Shown: one piece after another, positions 44,791-56,640 of the stretch
Layout of the letters: each line of letters starts with the position of its first letter
Position numbering within the stretch: the stretch's first letter is position 1
NCBI GenBank assembly: GCA_910589415.1
Contig: OU342631.1
Span: 59,672,598-59,736,597 of the forward strand
Origin: Malachius bipustulatus
Lineage: Eukaryota; Arthropoda; Insecta; Coleoptera; Melyridae
Reading direction: 5' to 3'
DNA length: 64,000 nt
Made by a program: the position numbers and the translations under genes
The notes under the pieces: generated by a model
The model's database searches: none
Seen by the model: only the letters and a program-made list of their open reading frames with translations
What the model was told of the DNA's origin: nothing

Positions 44791-45425
44791 TAAAGGACCC
44801 ATTTCAAGTCTCGTTTCTCAAGCGAACACATTTTCATTATGCTAGGAATCAGGCATTTCTATCGTTTCCATCCTGTTCCCTTCACCCGATTAGACCGTTC
44901 TGTCACACTATCTAACTGTCTAACCATGTAAGCAAAACATACTTCGTGCGAGCAATCTTACCTTACCGTTATAAGTTCTTTGAGATTTACGATCATCTTA
45001 ATCTTGGAATTTAGTACCTAGTTGTTTTTGTGACTGTCACTGGACTCAATTACCTATATTACTCGTATATGTCGCTTAGGCAGATGATATAGCCTCTAAC
45101 CGGCTTATTTTAACTTTATGGACCTTTACAGGATCTTTCGCCTCTTAGTTTGATAAGTAATTATTCTATTTACCGTATGTCTGTAGGTCCACTGTATCGT
45201 TGGAGTCTTCATATACATTTTCGTTACTTCCTATCATAAAAAATTGCATTTCCAGCACTTACCAACACGTTCATCTTAAATTTTTTTAATATAAACGTTA
45301 GAGCAGCACAAATGGAACTTATTATTCCACACAATTTCATGCATCGTCATATTTTCCAATTTTAACCTTTCACCTCCCACAATCAAAACCACGAACACTA
45401 CGTCCAGGTGCAATTTTTACTGAAG
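44791..45425. other. Unassigned
   Basis: No gene or repeat recognised beyond decayed satellite at the left edge. Confidence 0.35.
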
Positions 45426-46554
45426 CCATGGACAGGCAAACAATAATAAGTGTATGAATTTACAGACACTTTATATGCTTTGTAGTGCATTAATGCGAAA
45501 GTGTATAATATTATATCTACTAAGTACCGTTGAGGCAAGAAAATAAAATAAATGATAATAGGTATAACCTTAGCTTTAATTCTTGGGTGGCCGATAACCG
45601 GTCAACACAAATATCAGAAGTCCACTTCTGGGCCACGTGGATGAAAACGATAGAGGAGAAGTATTTACTTTATCTCTTCTCCACCTATAAGAATTAATCT
45701 TTTATTATAAATTTCGCAAAAAAATTTATTAATAAACATCTGAAGTACTTTCCAGTATCTAGTATTTTACAGTTAAGTAACATAAAATAAAAGATTTCTT
45801 TTTATTTAGTAATATGATAAAAAGGTAAAATGGAGTCAATGCGCCTACCACCTCTTGTTCTCAACCACGTACTTCATAAATTTATAAAAACACGGTCCAG
45901 TATTTGGCCATCGGAAAGCCAGTATAAAGACAGTCGAGTCGTAGAATAACGTGTGTTTTCGACGGGTAGCACCTGTTGTTCGTTAGATTGTGTAAAATTT
46001 AGTGGATGGGCAAACGATAGTAAGTATATTTATTTACAACCACTTTTATATGTTTTGTAGTGCAATAATGCGAAAGTGTAATAATATTACCGTTGAAGCA
46101 AGAAAATAATAATAACTAATAATAATACATAATAATACACAGAGGGCCAAAGAGTCACCACAAAAAAAAAGAAGAGGAAGACCGGCAACAGAGCGGAGAG
46201 AAGGAATTGAAAAATGTATGAGAGATCGAGCTCTTACGGGCAATGACTGGAAGTATAGAGACAAATTACGATAGAAATGCGGCATAGGCTGTAGGACCTG
46301 TAGGGAAAACACTACAGTGAATATTATTAAGGATCCGAACCACTGTGATTTAAAAGCTGATAGTTTTCTAGGAAACTACATAACATCCTAGGACACTTGA
46401 TAGTTTCCAAGGGAACTGTATATTTGAAAGAATGCCGTTTATTTTCAAAGTATTGTTGAAATATGCTTTACACGTATTCCCTATGTTACCTTTTCTATGC
46501 AACACGGTGTCTACATATCCGAGAGGCGATGGACGTGATCTGGTGTATTTTTTG

Positions 46555-47050
46555 AGTAGATAGCCAATAATTTTAATAGGTTGGTCGACGAGAATAAATT
46601 CAAGAGACGTATCTTGCTATTGGTCGATGGTCATAGGTCTCATATGAGTTTGCCACTAAGTTAATTTTGCGATGCAAATAAAAGAATACTTTATGCACTT
46701 TCACCCAATACGACTCCCAAATTCTGCAACTTGCTGATGTGCGCGCCTTTCGGCCTTTAAAACAGCAGTGGCAATATATAGTTGCCCAAATACAGAGCAA
46801 GCAGGAAAATGTAAACAGAACCGTTACAAAAGTAAATTACTGTTCAGTTTTTAATGAGGCTGTACAGCACTCCGATGTGACCATTGCCATTAAAAGGAAC
46901 TTAAACGATGGGGATCATTTCCCTTCAGTCCTACCAGTGTGCAGTATTCTAAATGTATGAAAAATACTTTGGAGCAACAGCACGCATTAAATACAACAAC
47001 TATTGCGAAAATAAAGTGATTTATACACATGCAGACTTTCCAGCGGCAGG
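46555..47050 (+). pseudogene. Pogo/Tigger-like DDE transposase relic, copy A
   Basis: Plus-strand reading gives RRILLLVDGHRSHMS (46605-46650), the second-aspartate region of CENP-B/pogo-type DDE transposases, then an N.ILYALSPNTTP segment, FRPLKQQWQY and, after a frame change, SPTSVQYSKCMKN (46926-46964), the F...G.FPF.P..V.YSKC signature that ends the catalytic domain. Stops and shifts interrupt it. The N-terminal HTH and first aspartate are missing in this copy. It would have cut and joined pogo-type TIRs. Confidence 0.75.
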
Positions 47051-47389
47051 GTAAATCATCCAGAAATTTGAAAGTAATTTGGAAACTTAAGAGATTAATT
47101 CCAAAGCTATCCTGAACGAAACTGAACTTTTTGGGAATGCAGCAATGCGGCAACTAAATGTTTTGTTCGACAAAATTATGGCTAATGCGGATAAAGCTTC
47201 AAGCATCTCAGCAGACCCAATTTTGGATATTTATGACAAAGGCGACTTCATATAAATAAAACTGAAATGGAACCATAAGTGCAAAATTTTAACACCCGAA
47301 ATAGTTCTCGGTGAGGAGAAAATTGTAACAAATTCAGCAGACCGACTCGTGCACGTGACCAAAGATGTCAAAACGTATGGACTGGGGAA

Positions 47390-47816
47390 GCAGTCATCAC
47401 CGGTGTTCGTTTATACCGAGTCTTGTCTTTCGTCCAAAACATTTATAACAGAGGTAATTCGTAATGCGAACGCACACGATTATTACGTTTGCGCCATATA
47501 GAGAAGGACAGGATTATTGATGCTGGTCCTAGAGATAGTAACAAACTTTTCAGACTTGTATATTATTAAATAAAAAAAAATTACGCAATGACTCACGATT
47601 TATTAACCATTCATGTATGCCAAATTAATTACGAACCACAAAAATGGAATGTTAATATTGACACAGGAATTGGCATCCATCTTTGATACTGTCGATGTAC
47701 GAGAAGGAACTGAACTGACCTCTCAGTATAATTTATTGAGTAAGCAAATGAAGAAGTGCCTGTGTGGAGCACCTAACTGCGTGTATTCTGAAAATAAATG
47801 CCTCAAGAAATTTTAA
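47390..47816 (+). pseudogene. NSD-type SET-domain relic, copy A
   Basis: Across three frames the order of SET motifs is kept: DYYVCAI then DRIIDAGPR (about 47507-47534), INHSCMPN (47602-47625), KWNVN.DT.IGI, REGTELTSQYNLL (about 47700-47738) and the post-SET KKCLCGAPNC (about 47750-47781). RIIDAGP, NHSC.PN, GTELT..YN and C.CGA.NC are the cofactor- and substrate-binding signatures of SET methyltransferases, nearest to the NSD/ASH1 H3K36 type. At least two frameshifts, stops and an A-rich block between the first two motifs make it a pseudogene. It follows the transposase relic by about 350 bases. Confidence 0.7.
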
Positions 47817-48150
47817 GAACCTGACAAAATTTCAAATGAGGTAATAAAGCATTATGGCGGAAGGTGTAATAGTTGAACATCAGGGTCTCTATCTTCAGAT
47901 TCACTTCTCGTCAAACGAAATTCTTCAGCCGGAACAGTTAGTGCGAAGGTATTAGATTTTACGAATTCTCCCTCTATTTGAATAATTTCATTCGATGTTT
48001 TCACAAAACTACAATACATTATATTCAACAAAACTGATAATGCATGTTTCATAAGATGCCACAACAAGTGAACATAAGATGCAGGCGTCACTAGCATAGA
48101 TTCTTACCGGGTCAAAGCTTTCGTCCAAAACAAGAAATGCAGTCACTTCA

Positions 48151-48480
48151 GTGGCAAATAGTTTAGTGCAATCAACTAAGAAAACAGCCTCATATTCAAA
48201 CGTGAAAAATGCTGAAGAAAGTCACTGCTTACACTGCAAGATGCGTTTAATCAACGTTTTATGTTTTCTATATGACAGGACAAAAAAAACAGAGGCCAAA
48301 GAGAAGCAACCTAGTGCGATATCTGGCAAAGTATAGTGGGAGTATTATACTAAAAAAAATGGTGCTAAACGAAAACTGGATGAGAGACAAAAAAGGTAAG
48401 AAGAGAGGGAGTTAAGGAAAGAGAACCAAAAACCCAAAGAAAATAAAAGTGAGAAACAATTGTGCCAAAAAAGAAATGCC
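48151..48480 (+). pseudogene. Lys/Glu-rich tail, copy A
   Basis: A segment with ESHCLHCKMRL and a highly charged stretch (TKKTEAKEKQ, then KK.RREGVKEREQ). The matching piece in copy B is open for 112 codons. It resembles the charged C-terminus of Tigger-type transposases, but the call is weak. The minus-strand ORF at 47852-48097 is conserved in both copies, yet has no recognised product. Confidence 0.45.
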
Positions 48481-48655
48481 GAATATACTTAAAAAGAAAA
48501 CGAATAGTTCTTTGTGTGATGATGAATTAGTTATGAATATCAAAGATGAAGCTGAAAGGAATCGACTGTGACTTTTGGTCCCAGATAGTATCACCCATAT
48601 TGTACAGAATTCAGTCACCTACTTTACCCCATGGAAGTGGAAAAGGCTTACAAAT

Positions 48656-49485
48656 GCATAATATATTGTTGGGCTTTTTTTGTTCTATCCTCAAAGCACC
48701 TACATACATATTCAACGTTTTTTAAGTTTAATTTGAGCATAATATGTTATTTTATCTTTTTTTTTTGTCTGTGGAACTCTTAATTTTGTGTTCTATCTAC
48801 TGTTCATGTAATCGTTATTAAAACTTGTTACCTGTATCACTACTGACTTTTATTGCACCAACTTTTATATTTTAAACATTTACCTACCTAGAACCTATTT
48901 TCCTCCCTAATTCATAAAAAAATTTATTTGCACTTCGAAACATAAAAATCGGCCGAAAGATAGACAACAGGCCTCTACCTGGCCGAGTTAATTTAAAACC
49001 ATGATGAGTATGACGGTCAAAAGTGGGTTCTCCCTGATCCACTTACAGCACAACATAGACAAAAACGGGAAAAATGTCACCTTTTTACATTTCGATTTAA
49101 ATAATATTGAGGTACAGTGTACCCCAGTGTACAGTACATACCTTGTAAATGATAAAATTATCAAGTTAACAATAAAAAACTATTTGTTAAATATGTGGTA
49201 ATAACCTAACTGGTCAGAAACAGGCGCATTGAACTACCCTATAACAAAATTACACTTATTTACTGTATTTATTGTAAGTGTAATTTGACAACTGTAAATT
49301 TTGTTTTTTGGTTTGAAAAAAAATTAAATCAGATAGTTATTAATATAAGAATGTTTTATTAATGAGATGGTCGTTATGAGGACCGAAGCGAAGCTAAGAT
49401 AAAAAAGAAACTTATACATTACGGTTTTCCCACTACCACAACTACAAACCACAAAATAAAATAAGAAACAATAATTTTTTGAGCC
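48656..49485. other. Unassigned
   Basis: No gene. The ORF at 49001-49201 is not recognisable. Confidence 0.35.
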
Positions 49486-50760
49486 GGCGGTGACTTCGCG
49501 GTTGAGCGTGCAGATTGCTAAACCGTTAGACTGCCTCTGACTGATAGTCCAGTCATTATATACATTTGGAATACATTTGTGTGAGGTGAGCTTAGAAAAA
49601 CTTCAAATTGTCCACCAAGGTTTCCTATGTGAATTCTTCGCCATATTGAAAAAAATGTTAAATTTTGGTTTTTTTTTTGCAATAACTCGGCTCTCCGTCG
49701 AGATACGAAAATTGTGATGGAATATTTTTTTTGTTGATTTTTTTACGCTCTAAGGTTTAGGTCTACATTTTTCATCTATTGCTCATCTTTTACGTAGTAA
49801 AGGACCCCACAAAATCCTCATGGTAATTGACTCTCGGTCAAATTTGGTGTATTTTGGGGGTCGATAGTATTCGATAAGTAGATCAGAAGTCTCTATGGGC
49901 ATAACCTCCCAAAAACTCTTTTTCTCGGGGTATTCACCTCTAAAGATGATTTTTTTTTTATCATGACACCTTGTTACATTTTAAGTCTGCTGAGCCATTT
50001 TTCAGAAAATGGGGAAGAAATATTCAATTTGTAGTGTCATTTTTCCAATAGCCTTGGTTGTGACTTGAAAATTGAATATTTTTTTAATTGTTGACGTTTT
50101 TGCTTGTTGTAATTTTTATTGTTAAAATCAATGTAATTATGAAATGATAACACAAAATTAAAACTTTTTTATGTTTTTCTCGAAAATGGCTCAACAGACC
50201 TAAAATGTAACTACTGCAACAGAAACACCTTTTAAGTCTTGACAAACGATATATTTAACATTTATCCCTAAAATAATTATTAGGGGAGTCAACATTCATC
50301 TATGTGAAAAATGTAAATGACCCAAATTGTAGAGAGTAAACAAAGCAACAAAAAAGTATTCCATCGTAATTTCGTATTTCGACGCAGAGCCGAATTATTG
50401 TAAAAAAGCCAAACTTAAAACTTTTTTCAAGATGGCGAAGAATGCACATAGGAAATCTTGGTCGACAATAATTTGAAGTTGAGCTTTTTTAAGCTCACCT
50501 CACACAATATCCAAAAATCAGCTTTCTCGGTTCATTTGCATTTCTAAACCATTTTTTTTTCGACGTAATGGCTGGACTATGAGTTCGATTCTTAGTCTCG
50601 CTCTGGTATTATGTGTCGTCCATCTACTATTTAATTGGTAAAGCTTGTGTCTGGGTAGAATGAGCTAGTTCTCGAATCGCATAATTACTGGAGTGGAGCG
50701 ACTTTGTCTTACCTAGTTATGACCGATGCTCTCTCCTTTGAAAAAAATAATAATAATAAT
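49486..50760 (+). mobile_element. tRNA-derived SINE interrupted by a foldback
   Basis: The right part (50640-50755: TTGTGTCTGG..GAATGAGC, CTTTGTCTTACCT, GACCGATGCTC) matches the SINE at 57772-58020. A tRNA-like B box GAGTTCGATTC lies at 50581-50591 and an A-box-like GCGGTTGAGCGTGC at 49499-49512. Between them sits a 925-bp foldback. The tail is (AAT)n. It is not a functional tRNA gene. Confidence 0.65.
49580..50504. mobile_element. Foldback element FB6 inside the SINE
   Basis: Ends TGTGAGGTGAGCTTA and TAAGCTCACCTCACA with complementary arms of about 440 bp (AATTGTCCACCAAGGTTTCC, CGGCTCTCCGTCGAGATACG and ACATTTTAAGTCTGCTGAGCC pair with the right half with mismatches). The centre is near 50045. 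It does not have the TACAGGGTG end. Confidence 0.8.
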
Positions 50761-51470
50761 TTAAATGTTTTACTGTGACACTTATTAGTGGCGTTTATTA
50801 TAAACTATGAATTTATAATATTTAGTTCTGCCTAGTTCTAGGTAGGTATATCTAGGTCTGCCTCCATTTTCATAATTTTGATTGTTATGATGAACTTTGA
50901 TACTGTTACAACTTACTGCGTAAATTGAACGGTAAGTCGTTTTTTCTGTTCTAAATATTAATAAACGTATATAATAAATATTTCTTATTTTATTCAACTA
51001 ACATGTTTTCTTTGTTTGGCCGATTAGGTAATGGCCGAGTCGTGTAATGTACAAAAAACAAAAAAATATCTAAGTCAATTTTTAGGAATTGAAGTTTTGG
51101 TCGTTGAATCGGACTTTAAAAATCACCGGAATTTTATTTTCGACCGGGGTAGTCGAAAACGGGCCAAAACGTGTCTGTGAACTTAAAAATGCTTCCGTTC
51201 TTTTCCATTCTAATTGACTCTTAATAGGTTCCATTTTGTCTCTCATTATCTAGACTAGTTAACTCGAATCCCCTGTCTGACTTTCGCTACATCATTTAGC
51301 TGCGAGGTTTGCAAATATTATTGAAATTGTCGAAAACATTCCAGTTTGTGCCGCCATACTAATACGCGTACGAACAAGGGACCGGGTCTCGACCGCATTA
51401 TTAGAAATGTTTTTTGTTTTGCAGTTGCCGCTAGCAAAAATATGACAGCGAAAAGATCTACGCCGTCTGT
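50761..51470. other. Unassigned
   Basis: No supported gene. GTCGAAAACGGGCC-type words near 51150 show no copy elsewhere in the window. Confidence 0.35.
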
Positions 51471-52865
51471 TTTTTTTTTATTGAAAATGCACATGCACTG
51501 CAGGGAAATCCCTATGACGCTCTGGGGGCGGTGCATGAGCGGAGATATCGATTCACGTTGGCCTTGAATCTCTGTAAGTTGTATACTTCGGGAAACACGC
51601 CCTTTGGAATGCTATTCCAAAGAGATGCGGTTCTATACATAAAAGAAGTCTGAAATAGGGTGGTACGAGGTGTAACGAGCTGAACCTGATACGGATGAGC
51701 GTCTGCGGCTCGACGTGTATATCTGCCCGGTCTTGTTCTTGGTGGGATCAAGCGGGCCACGTATTTCGAACACCTTCCGTTAAAATATCTGTAAAACAGA
51801 CTCAGGTCAGCTACTCTTCTTCGATGTTCGAGAGTGTCTAAATTTTTTGTCAAATCTGGGTCCCCAATCAAGCGGATGGCTCTTTTCTGAATAGAGTCGA
51901 GTAGTCTCAGTGTATGTTTGGGAGCTGAGCTCCAAACATGTGAGCAGTACTCCAAGGATGGTCGGATTTGAGCCTTGTATAAGAGGAGAAGCTGTTGTGG
52001 TGTATAAAATTTCTTCGTGCGGAAGAGTGTTCCAAGTTTTTGAGAAGCACTCTTCGCCAGACCTGCAACATGATCATGCCAAGACATGTTCGCTCCGAGG
52101 CTGACTCCAAGTAAACGAAGAGATGACGCTGGGTAAGTGAGTGTCCCGCCATCATCATATCTGGCTCCGAAACGTTGGTCCTTTTGGAGAAGATGGCTGC
52201 TTGGGTTTTTCCAGCATTAAATTGGACTTGGTTTCTATCGCCCCAACTTAGAATGTTTTGCAAGTCATTGTTAAGTATGGCAACTTCTTGCTCCCTGCGA
52301 GTCTGTGCGTCGATGGCAGTTGTTCGCGCATCTAACGTATAAGAAGATATGAGGGTACTGTCGTCGGCAAAACTGTATATTGGATTTTTTGTTGTTTCAA
52401 GCAAGTCGTTTATAAATATTAGAAAGAGATTCGGAGATAAAATGGATCTCTGAGGCACACCAGCATTGATGGAAAAGGTCTCAGAAAGAACTCCATCGAC
52501 TGCCACCTGTAATGAACGATCTCCGAGATAACTCGCAAGCCACAAGCAGAATTTCTCGGGCATGCCATAGGCCTGCAGTTTTGCCAACAGTCCACCATGC
52601 CAAACACGGTCGAAAGCTCTAGAAATATCAAGCGCAACCCCTCGAGACTCCCCATGGTGCTCGATTGCGCCGTTCCACAGCTCGGTGACGTAAGCGAGGA
52701 GGTCACCAGTTGACCTCTGTTTGCGGAATCCGTATTGGCGGTCGCTGATTATATTAGCTCTTTCCAAGTATTTTAAAAGATATTGGTTAATAGCTTTCTC
52801 AATAATCTTGGATATTACTGAAAGCAGTGCCACTGGTCGATAGTTATTTGGTATAGTCTTTTTGC
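51471..52865 (-). mobile_element. 5'-truncated LINE, CR1/jockey superclade
   Basis: The minus strand holds the palm, thumb and C-terminal parts of a reverse transcriptase ORF. A short 3' UTR with a GCATGTGCAT-type hairpin follows, then a terminal A-run (plus-strand T-run 51471-51481). The 5' end is cut near 52865 inside the RT, where a TCTGTGTTGTT / AACAACACAGA hairpin adjoins. The 3' end of the same family occurs at 63825-63900. No target duplication was found. Confidence 0.85.
51512..52850 (-). pseudogene. LINE reverse transcriptase, truncated, one frameshift
   Basis: The first frame (from 52833) carries NNYRPVALLSVISKIIEKAI, RQYGFRKQRSTGDLLAYV, ALDISRAFDRVWH (first Asp), SINAGVPQRSILSPNLFLIF and YSFADDSTLISS (FADD catalytic box; YADD is commoner). 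Near 52100 a one-base shift moves the frame to MSWHDHVAGLAKSASQKLG and the thumb/C-terminal part (KFYTPQQLLLLYKAQIRPSL, EYCSHVWSSAPKHTLRLLD), ending at 51512. The endonuclease and ORF1 are missing. GVPQ.S.LSP with a FADD box and the EYCSHVW tail fit the CR1/jockey lineages of insects. Confidence 0.9.
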
Positions 52866-53332
52866 CTTTCTGTGTTGTTCAAAAAACAACACAGAAAAAC
52901 AAAAATTTAAAAGACTATGAACACCATTTTCAACATAGGTACCGAAGAACGTTTAAGCCAAACTTTACATGTAATTCGAGAAAAGCGGATATCTGTAAGA
53001 ATGGTCAGCAATTAATGTTCCCAAAATCACACTCCAAGACCACAAATTGGGAGCCTGGGTTTCAAGATAAACTGGTCCTATGCTCTGCCTCTACGGCAAT
53101 AATTGGGGTTGAGAGAAAAATACATAGTCGATTTGGTCATTACAAGTCCGCCTAGGGTTCCAATCGTCCACGCGAGCCAGGATTTTGTGTGTGCGTTTAC
53201 GCAGTGCATCCATAGGACCCTTCGGCTAAACGTTACTTTCTCGAATTGTAATGGATTGTTTCTCCCCGAAGGTATGCTATCAATTACATCTACTAGTTTT
53301 TTTTTTCTATTTCTGCCTGCCCCTGATCCAGT
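52866..53332 (-). other. Unassigned spacer between LINE and copy B
   Basis: The plus-strand ORF 52862-53155 is not recognisable. The minus strand gives a TCNDQIDYVFF stretch that recalls LINE endonucleases, but nothing around it supports the call. Confidence 0.3.
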
Positions 53333-53485
53333 TTAAATTCACATCCATGGGGTAAAGTAGGTGACTGAATTCTGTACAATATGGGTGATGCTATCTGGGA
53401 CCAAAAGTCACAGTCGATTCCTTTCAGCTTCATCTTTGATATTCTAACTAATTCATCATCACACAAAGAACTATTTGTTTTCTTT

Positions 53486-53824
53486 TTAAGTATATTCGGC
53501 ATTTCTTTTTTGGCACAATTGTTTCTCATTTTTATTTTCTTTGGGTTTTTGTTCTCTTTCCTTAACTCCCTCTCTTCTTACCTTTTTTTCTCTCATCCAG
53601 TTTTCGTTTAGCACCATTTTTTTAGTATAATACTCCCACAATACTTGGCCAGATATCGCACTAGGTTGCTTCTCTTTGGCCTCTGTTTTTTTTGTCCTGT
53701 CATATAGAAAACATAAAACGTTGATTAAACGCATCTTGCAGTGTAAGCAGTGACTTTCTTCAGTATTTTTCACGTTTGAATATGAGGCTGTTTTCTTAGT
53801 TGATTGCACTAAACTATTTGCCAC
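53486..53824 (-). pseudogene. Lys/Glu-rich tail ORF, copy B
   Basis: 112 open codons starting MANSLVQSTKKTASYSNVKN, with ESHCLHCKMRL and a long charged segment. The same region in copy A is interrupted. Possibly the C-terminus of the pogo-type transposase; unproven. Confidence 0.45.
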
Positions 53825-54158
53825 TGAAGTGACTGCATTTCTTGTTTTGGACGAAAGCTTTGACCCGGTAAGAATCTATGCTAGTGACGCGTTGCTCTTA
53901 TGTTCACTTGTTGTGGCATCTTATGAAACATGCATTATCAGTTTTGTTGAATATAATGTATTGTAGTTTTGTGAAAACATCGAATGAAATTATTCTAATA
54001 GAGGGAGAATTCGTAAAATCTAATACCTTCGCACTAACTGTTCCGGCTGAAGAATTTCGTTTGACGAGAAGTGAATCTGAAGATAGAGACCCTGATGTTC
54101 AACTATTACACCTTCCGCCATAATGCTTTATTACCTCATTTGAAATTTTGTCAGGTTC

Positions 54159-54580
54159 TTAAAATTTCTTGAGGCATTTATTTTCAGAATACACGCAGTT
54201 AGGTGCTCTACACAGGCACTTCTTCATTTGCTTACTCAATAAATTATACTGAGAGGTCAGTTCAGTTCCTTCTCGTACATCGACAGTATCAAAGATGGAT
54301 GACAATTCCTGTGTCAATATTAACATTCCATTTTTGTGGTTCGTAATTAATTTGGCATGCATGAATGGTTGATGAATCGTGAGTCATTGCGTAATTTTTT
54401 TTTTATTTAATAATATACAAGTCTGAAAAGTTTGTTACTATCTCTAGGACCAGCATCAATGATCCTGTCCTTCTCTATATGGCGCAAACGTAATAATCGT
54501 GTGCGTTCGCATTACGAATTACCTCTGTTATAAATGTTTTGGACGAAAGACAAGACTCGGTATAAACGAACACCGGTGAT
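54159..54580 (-). pseudogene. NSD-type SET-domain relic, copy B
   Basis: It has the same motifs as copy A, with the clearest version of the central one: RFINHSCMPN (about 54347-54378). DRIIDAGPRDSN lies upstream (about 54440-54475), and REGTELTSQYNLL and KKCLCRAPNC downstream. One cysteine-adjacent Gly is Arg here (CLCRAPNC against CLCGAPNC in A). The A-rich break between DAGPR and RFINHSC is shared with copy A, so decay or an insertion preceded the duplication. Confidence 0.7.
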
Positions 54581-54899
54581 GACTGCTTCCCCAGTCCATA
54601 CGTTTTGACATCTTTGGTCACGTGCACGAGTCGGTCTGCTGAATTTGTTACAATTTTCTCCTCACCGAGAACTATTTCGGGTGTTAAAATTTTGCACTTA
54701 TGGTTCCATTTCAGTTTTATTTATATGAAGTCGCCTTTGTCATAAATATCCAAAATCGGGTCTGCTGAGATGCTTGAAGCTTTATCCGCATAAGCCATAA
54801 TTTTGTCGAACAAAACATTTAGTTGCCGCATTGCTTCATTCCCAAAAAGTTCAGTTTCGTTCAGGATAGCTTTGGAATTAATCTCTTAAGTTTCCAAAT

Positions 54900-56264
54900 T
54901 ACTTTCAAATTTCTGGATGATTTACCCTGCCGCTGGAAAATCTGCATGTGTATAAATTTATTTTCGCAATAGTTGTTGTATTTAATGCGTGCTGTTGCTC
55001 CAAAGTATTTTTCACACGTTTAGAATACTGCACACTGGTAGGACTGAAGGGAAATGATCCCCATCGTTTAAGTTCCTTTTAATGGCAATGGTCACATCGG
55101 AGTGCTGTAAAGTCTCATTGAAAACTGGACAGTAATTTGCTTTTGTAACGGTTCTGTTTACATTTTCCGGTTTGCTCTGTGATTGGGTAATCGTCTATTG
55201 TCATTGCTGTCTTAAAGGCGGAAGGGCGCGCACATCAGCAAGTTACAGAATTTGGGAGTCGTATTGGGTGGAAGTGCATAAAGTATTCTTTTATTTGCAT
55301 CGCAAAATTAACTTAGTGGCGAACTCATTTGAGACCTATGACCATCGACCAATAGCAAGATACGTCTCTTGAATTTATTCTCATCGGTTCAACTATTAAA
55401 ATCATTGGAGATATATTCAAAAAATACATCAGACCGCATCCATCCCGTCTCAGATTTTCCAAATACCCACGACGGCGCCATATTTTCTACTATCGCCTCC
55501 GGCAGTCTAACGTATGGAAACATTAGTATAGAGGGGGGATTTTTCCATTTTCCATCAGCTACAAAAACTACTTATACTGATTAGTTGCCTTACAAAACTA
55601 ATACTTTGCCCCTCTCAGGATACAGTCGGAATCCTGATCATCGCCGTTTAATATTCTTGAAGGGTCATCCAAGATATTTTGGATGAATTATTGTGGCTTA
55701 AATACATTCGCAGTTTTTTGAACCATATTCGTATTGATTTTTTCGTAATTAAAGCCCTTGCTGTAGTAATGGTATCCGCCTCTCTCACAGATATTTCAGA
55801 ATACCGCTTAAAAAAATTTAGGTAGGTACCTTTTCTGTCCCGTGGCTTGCCGTCTTTAAATAAAGTTTCCTTTCCAGTCTTCTAAAATTTTTTGTACAAT
55901 GGATATCAAATCAATTTTCCTTTTTTATTTCTTACGAGAAATCCATATTTCTCAATAAAGAAAATTAAGATCTAATTTTTGCCAATCACTGTTAGGCGGT
56001 TGTTCCGTTTTAAGGGACGGGTCCGGAACTTTTACCTTTAATCTATCTTGCAATGTTGTTTTGGGTACTGACTTCCCTGATTTCCATACTATTTTCCTGT
56101 ATTTGAACAAGCGCCCACCTGAGGGCACTAGAGGAATACGTAAACATTTTCCGTTTCGTTTTCTGTATTTTTGTCTGCTTCTTTGGCCCTTTGCTTCTTT
56201 TATAAAATGGGACGAGAACTGGAGCCGCAGTCGGATGCATAATATATCGCATATAAATAAACAA
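54900..56264 (-). pseudogene. Pogo/Tigger-like transposase relic, copy B
   Basis: The minus strand gives an HTH of the pipsqueak type (ALVQIQENSMEIREVSTQNN near 56110-56050, then L..RLKVKVPDPSLK in another frame). It is followed by a CENP-B-type HTH region (FKDGKPRDRKGTYLNFFKRY, SVREADTITTARALITKKSI), the first-aspartate region (LDDPSRILNGDDQD), a VADGKWKNPPSI / MAPSWVFGKSETGW segment and the VDGHRSH-equivalent region near 55330. This is the complete order of a pogo/Tigger DDE transposase, broken by several shifts and stops. Confidence 0.75.
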
Positions 56265-56640
56265 GTGGCTGCAAAAACGGTAATTTTTTGGCCATACTTA
56301 ATCAGATTCTATTTACTTTTCAATTCAAAAGAGTTGTTTTGTGGAAAGTGTGGAAAACTGGATAGGAAATTTAATACAGCTTTCTAAGAAAGAAGACGCA
56401 TACTCCCTAAGAAAGGGTCAGTTTTGTGGTGGAAAAGATTTATAATGTAAATACTTCTCCTAACGTTTTTTGCCCATGGCTGTGGGAATAGGCTTATCGG
56501 CCACCTAAGAAATAAAGCTATGTTGTATTATTGTTTATTGTTATTTTCATTGCACTACAAAACATATATAACGTTGTAAAAAAATATATGAATAAATATA
56601 CTTACTATTGTTTGTCTGCCCATCAATTAAATTTCACTCA

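Larger units (their letters stand above)
45426..48655 (+). mobile_element. Degenerate pogo/Tigger-SET unit, copy A
   Basis: 46555-48640 matches 53340-55385 in reverse complement at high identity (67-residue ORFs at 47613 and 54362 differ at 3 residues). The outer left sequence GGCAAACRATARTAAGTRTAT occurs twice (45434 and 46009), each followed by GTTTTGTAGTGCA, as at the far end of copy B. It lacks the 5' transposase part seen in B. TIRs were not resolved. It carries pogo-type DDE and SET-domain relics in the same orientation. Confidence 0.75.
53333..56640 (-). mobile_element. Degenerate pogo/Tigger-SET unit, copy B
   Basis: Inverted partner of 45426-48655 and the more complete of the two. 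On the minus strand, from 56640: end sequence GGCAGACAAACAATAGTAAG, HTH region, catalytic DDE region, SET relic, charged tail, ending near 53340. The inner edges of the two copies both end at CCCCATGGA-type sequence. Spacer to copy A is about 4.7 kb. Confidence 0.75.

Noticed and set aside
47852..48097. 81-codon minus-strand ORF, also at 53878-54123
   Set aside because: It is conserved only because copies A and B are near-identical; it is antisense to the transposase-SET unit and unrecognised, so not called as a gene.
52862..53155. 97-codon ORF and antisense TCNDQIDYV stretch
   Set aside because: The ORF is unrecognised and the endonuclease-like word is too short and isolated to support a LINE call.
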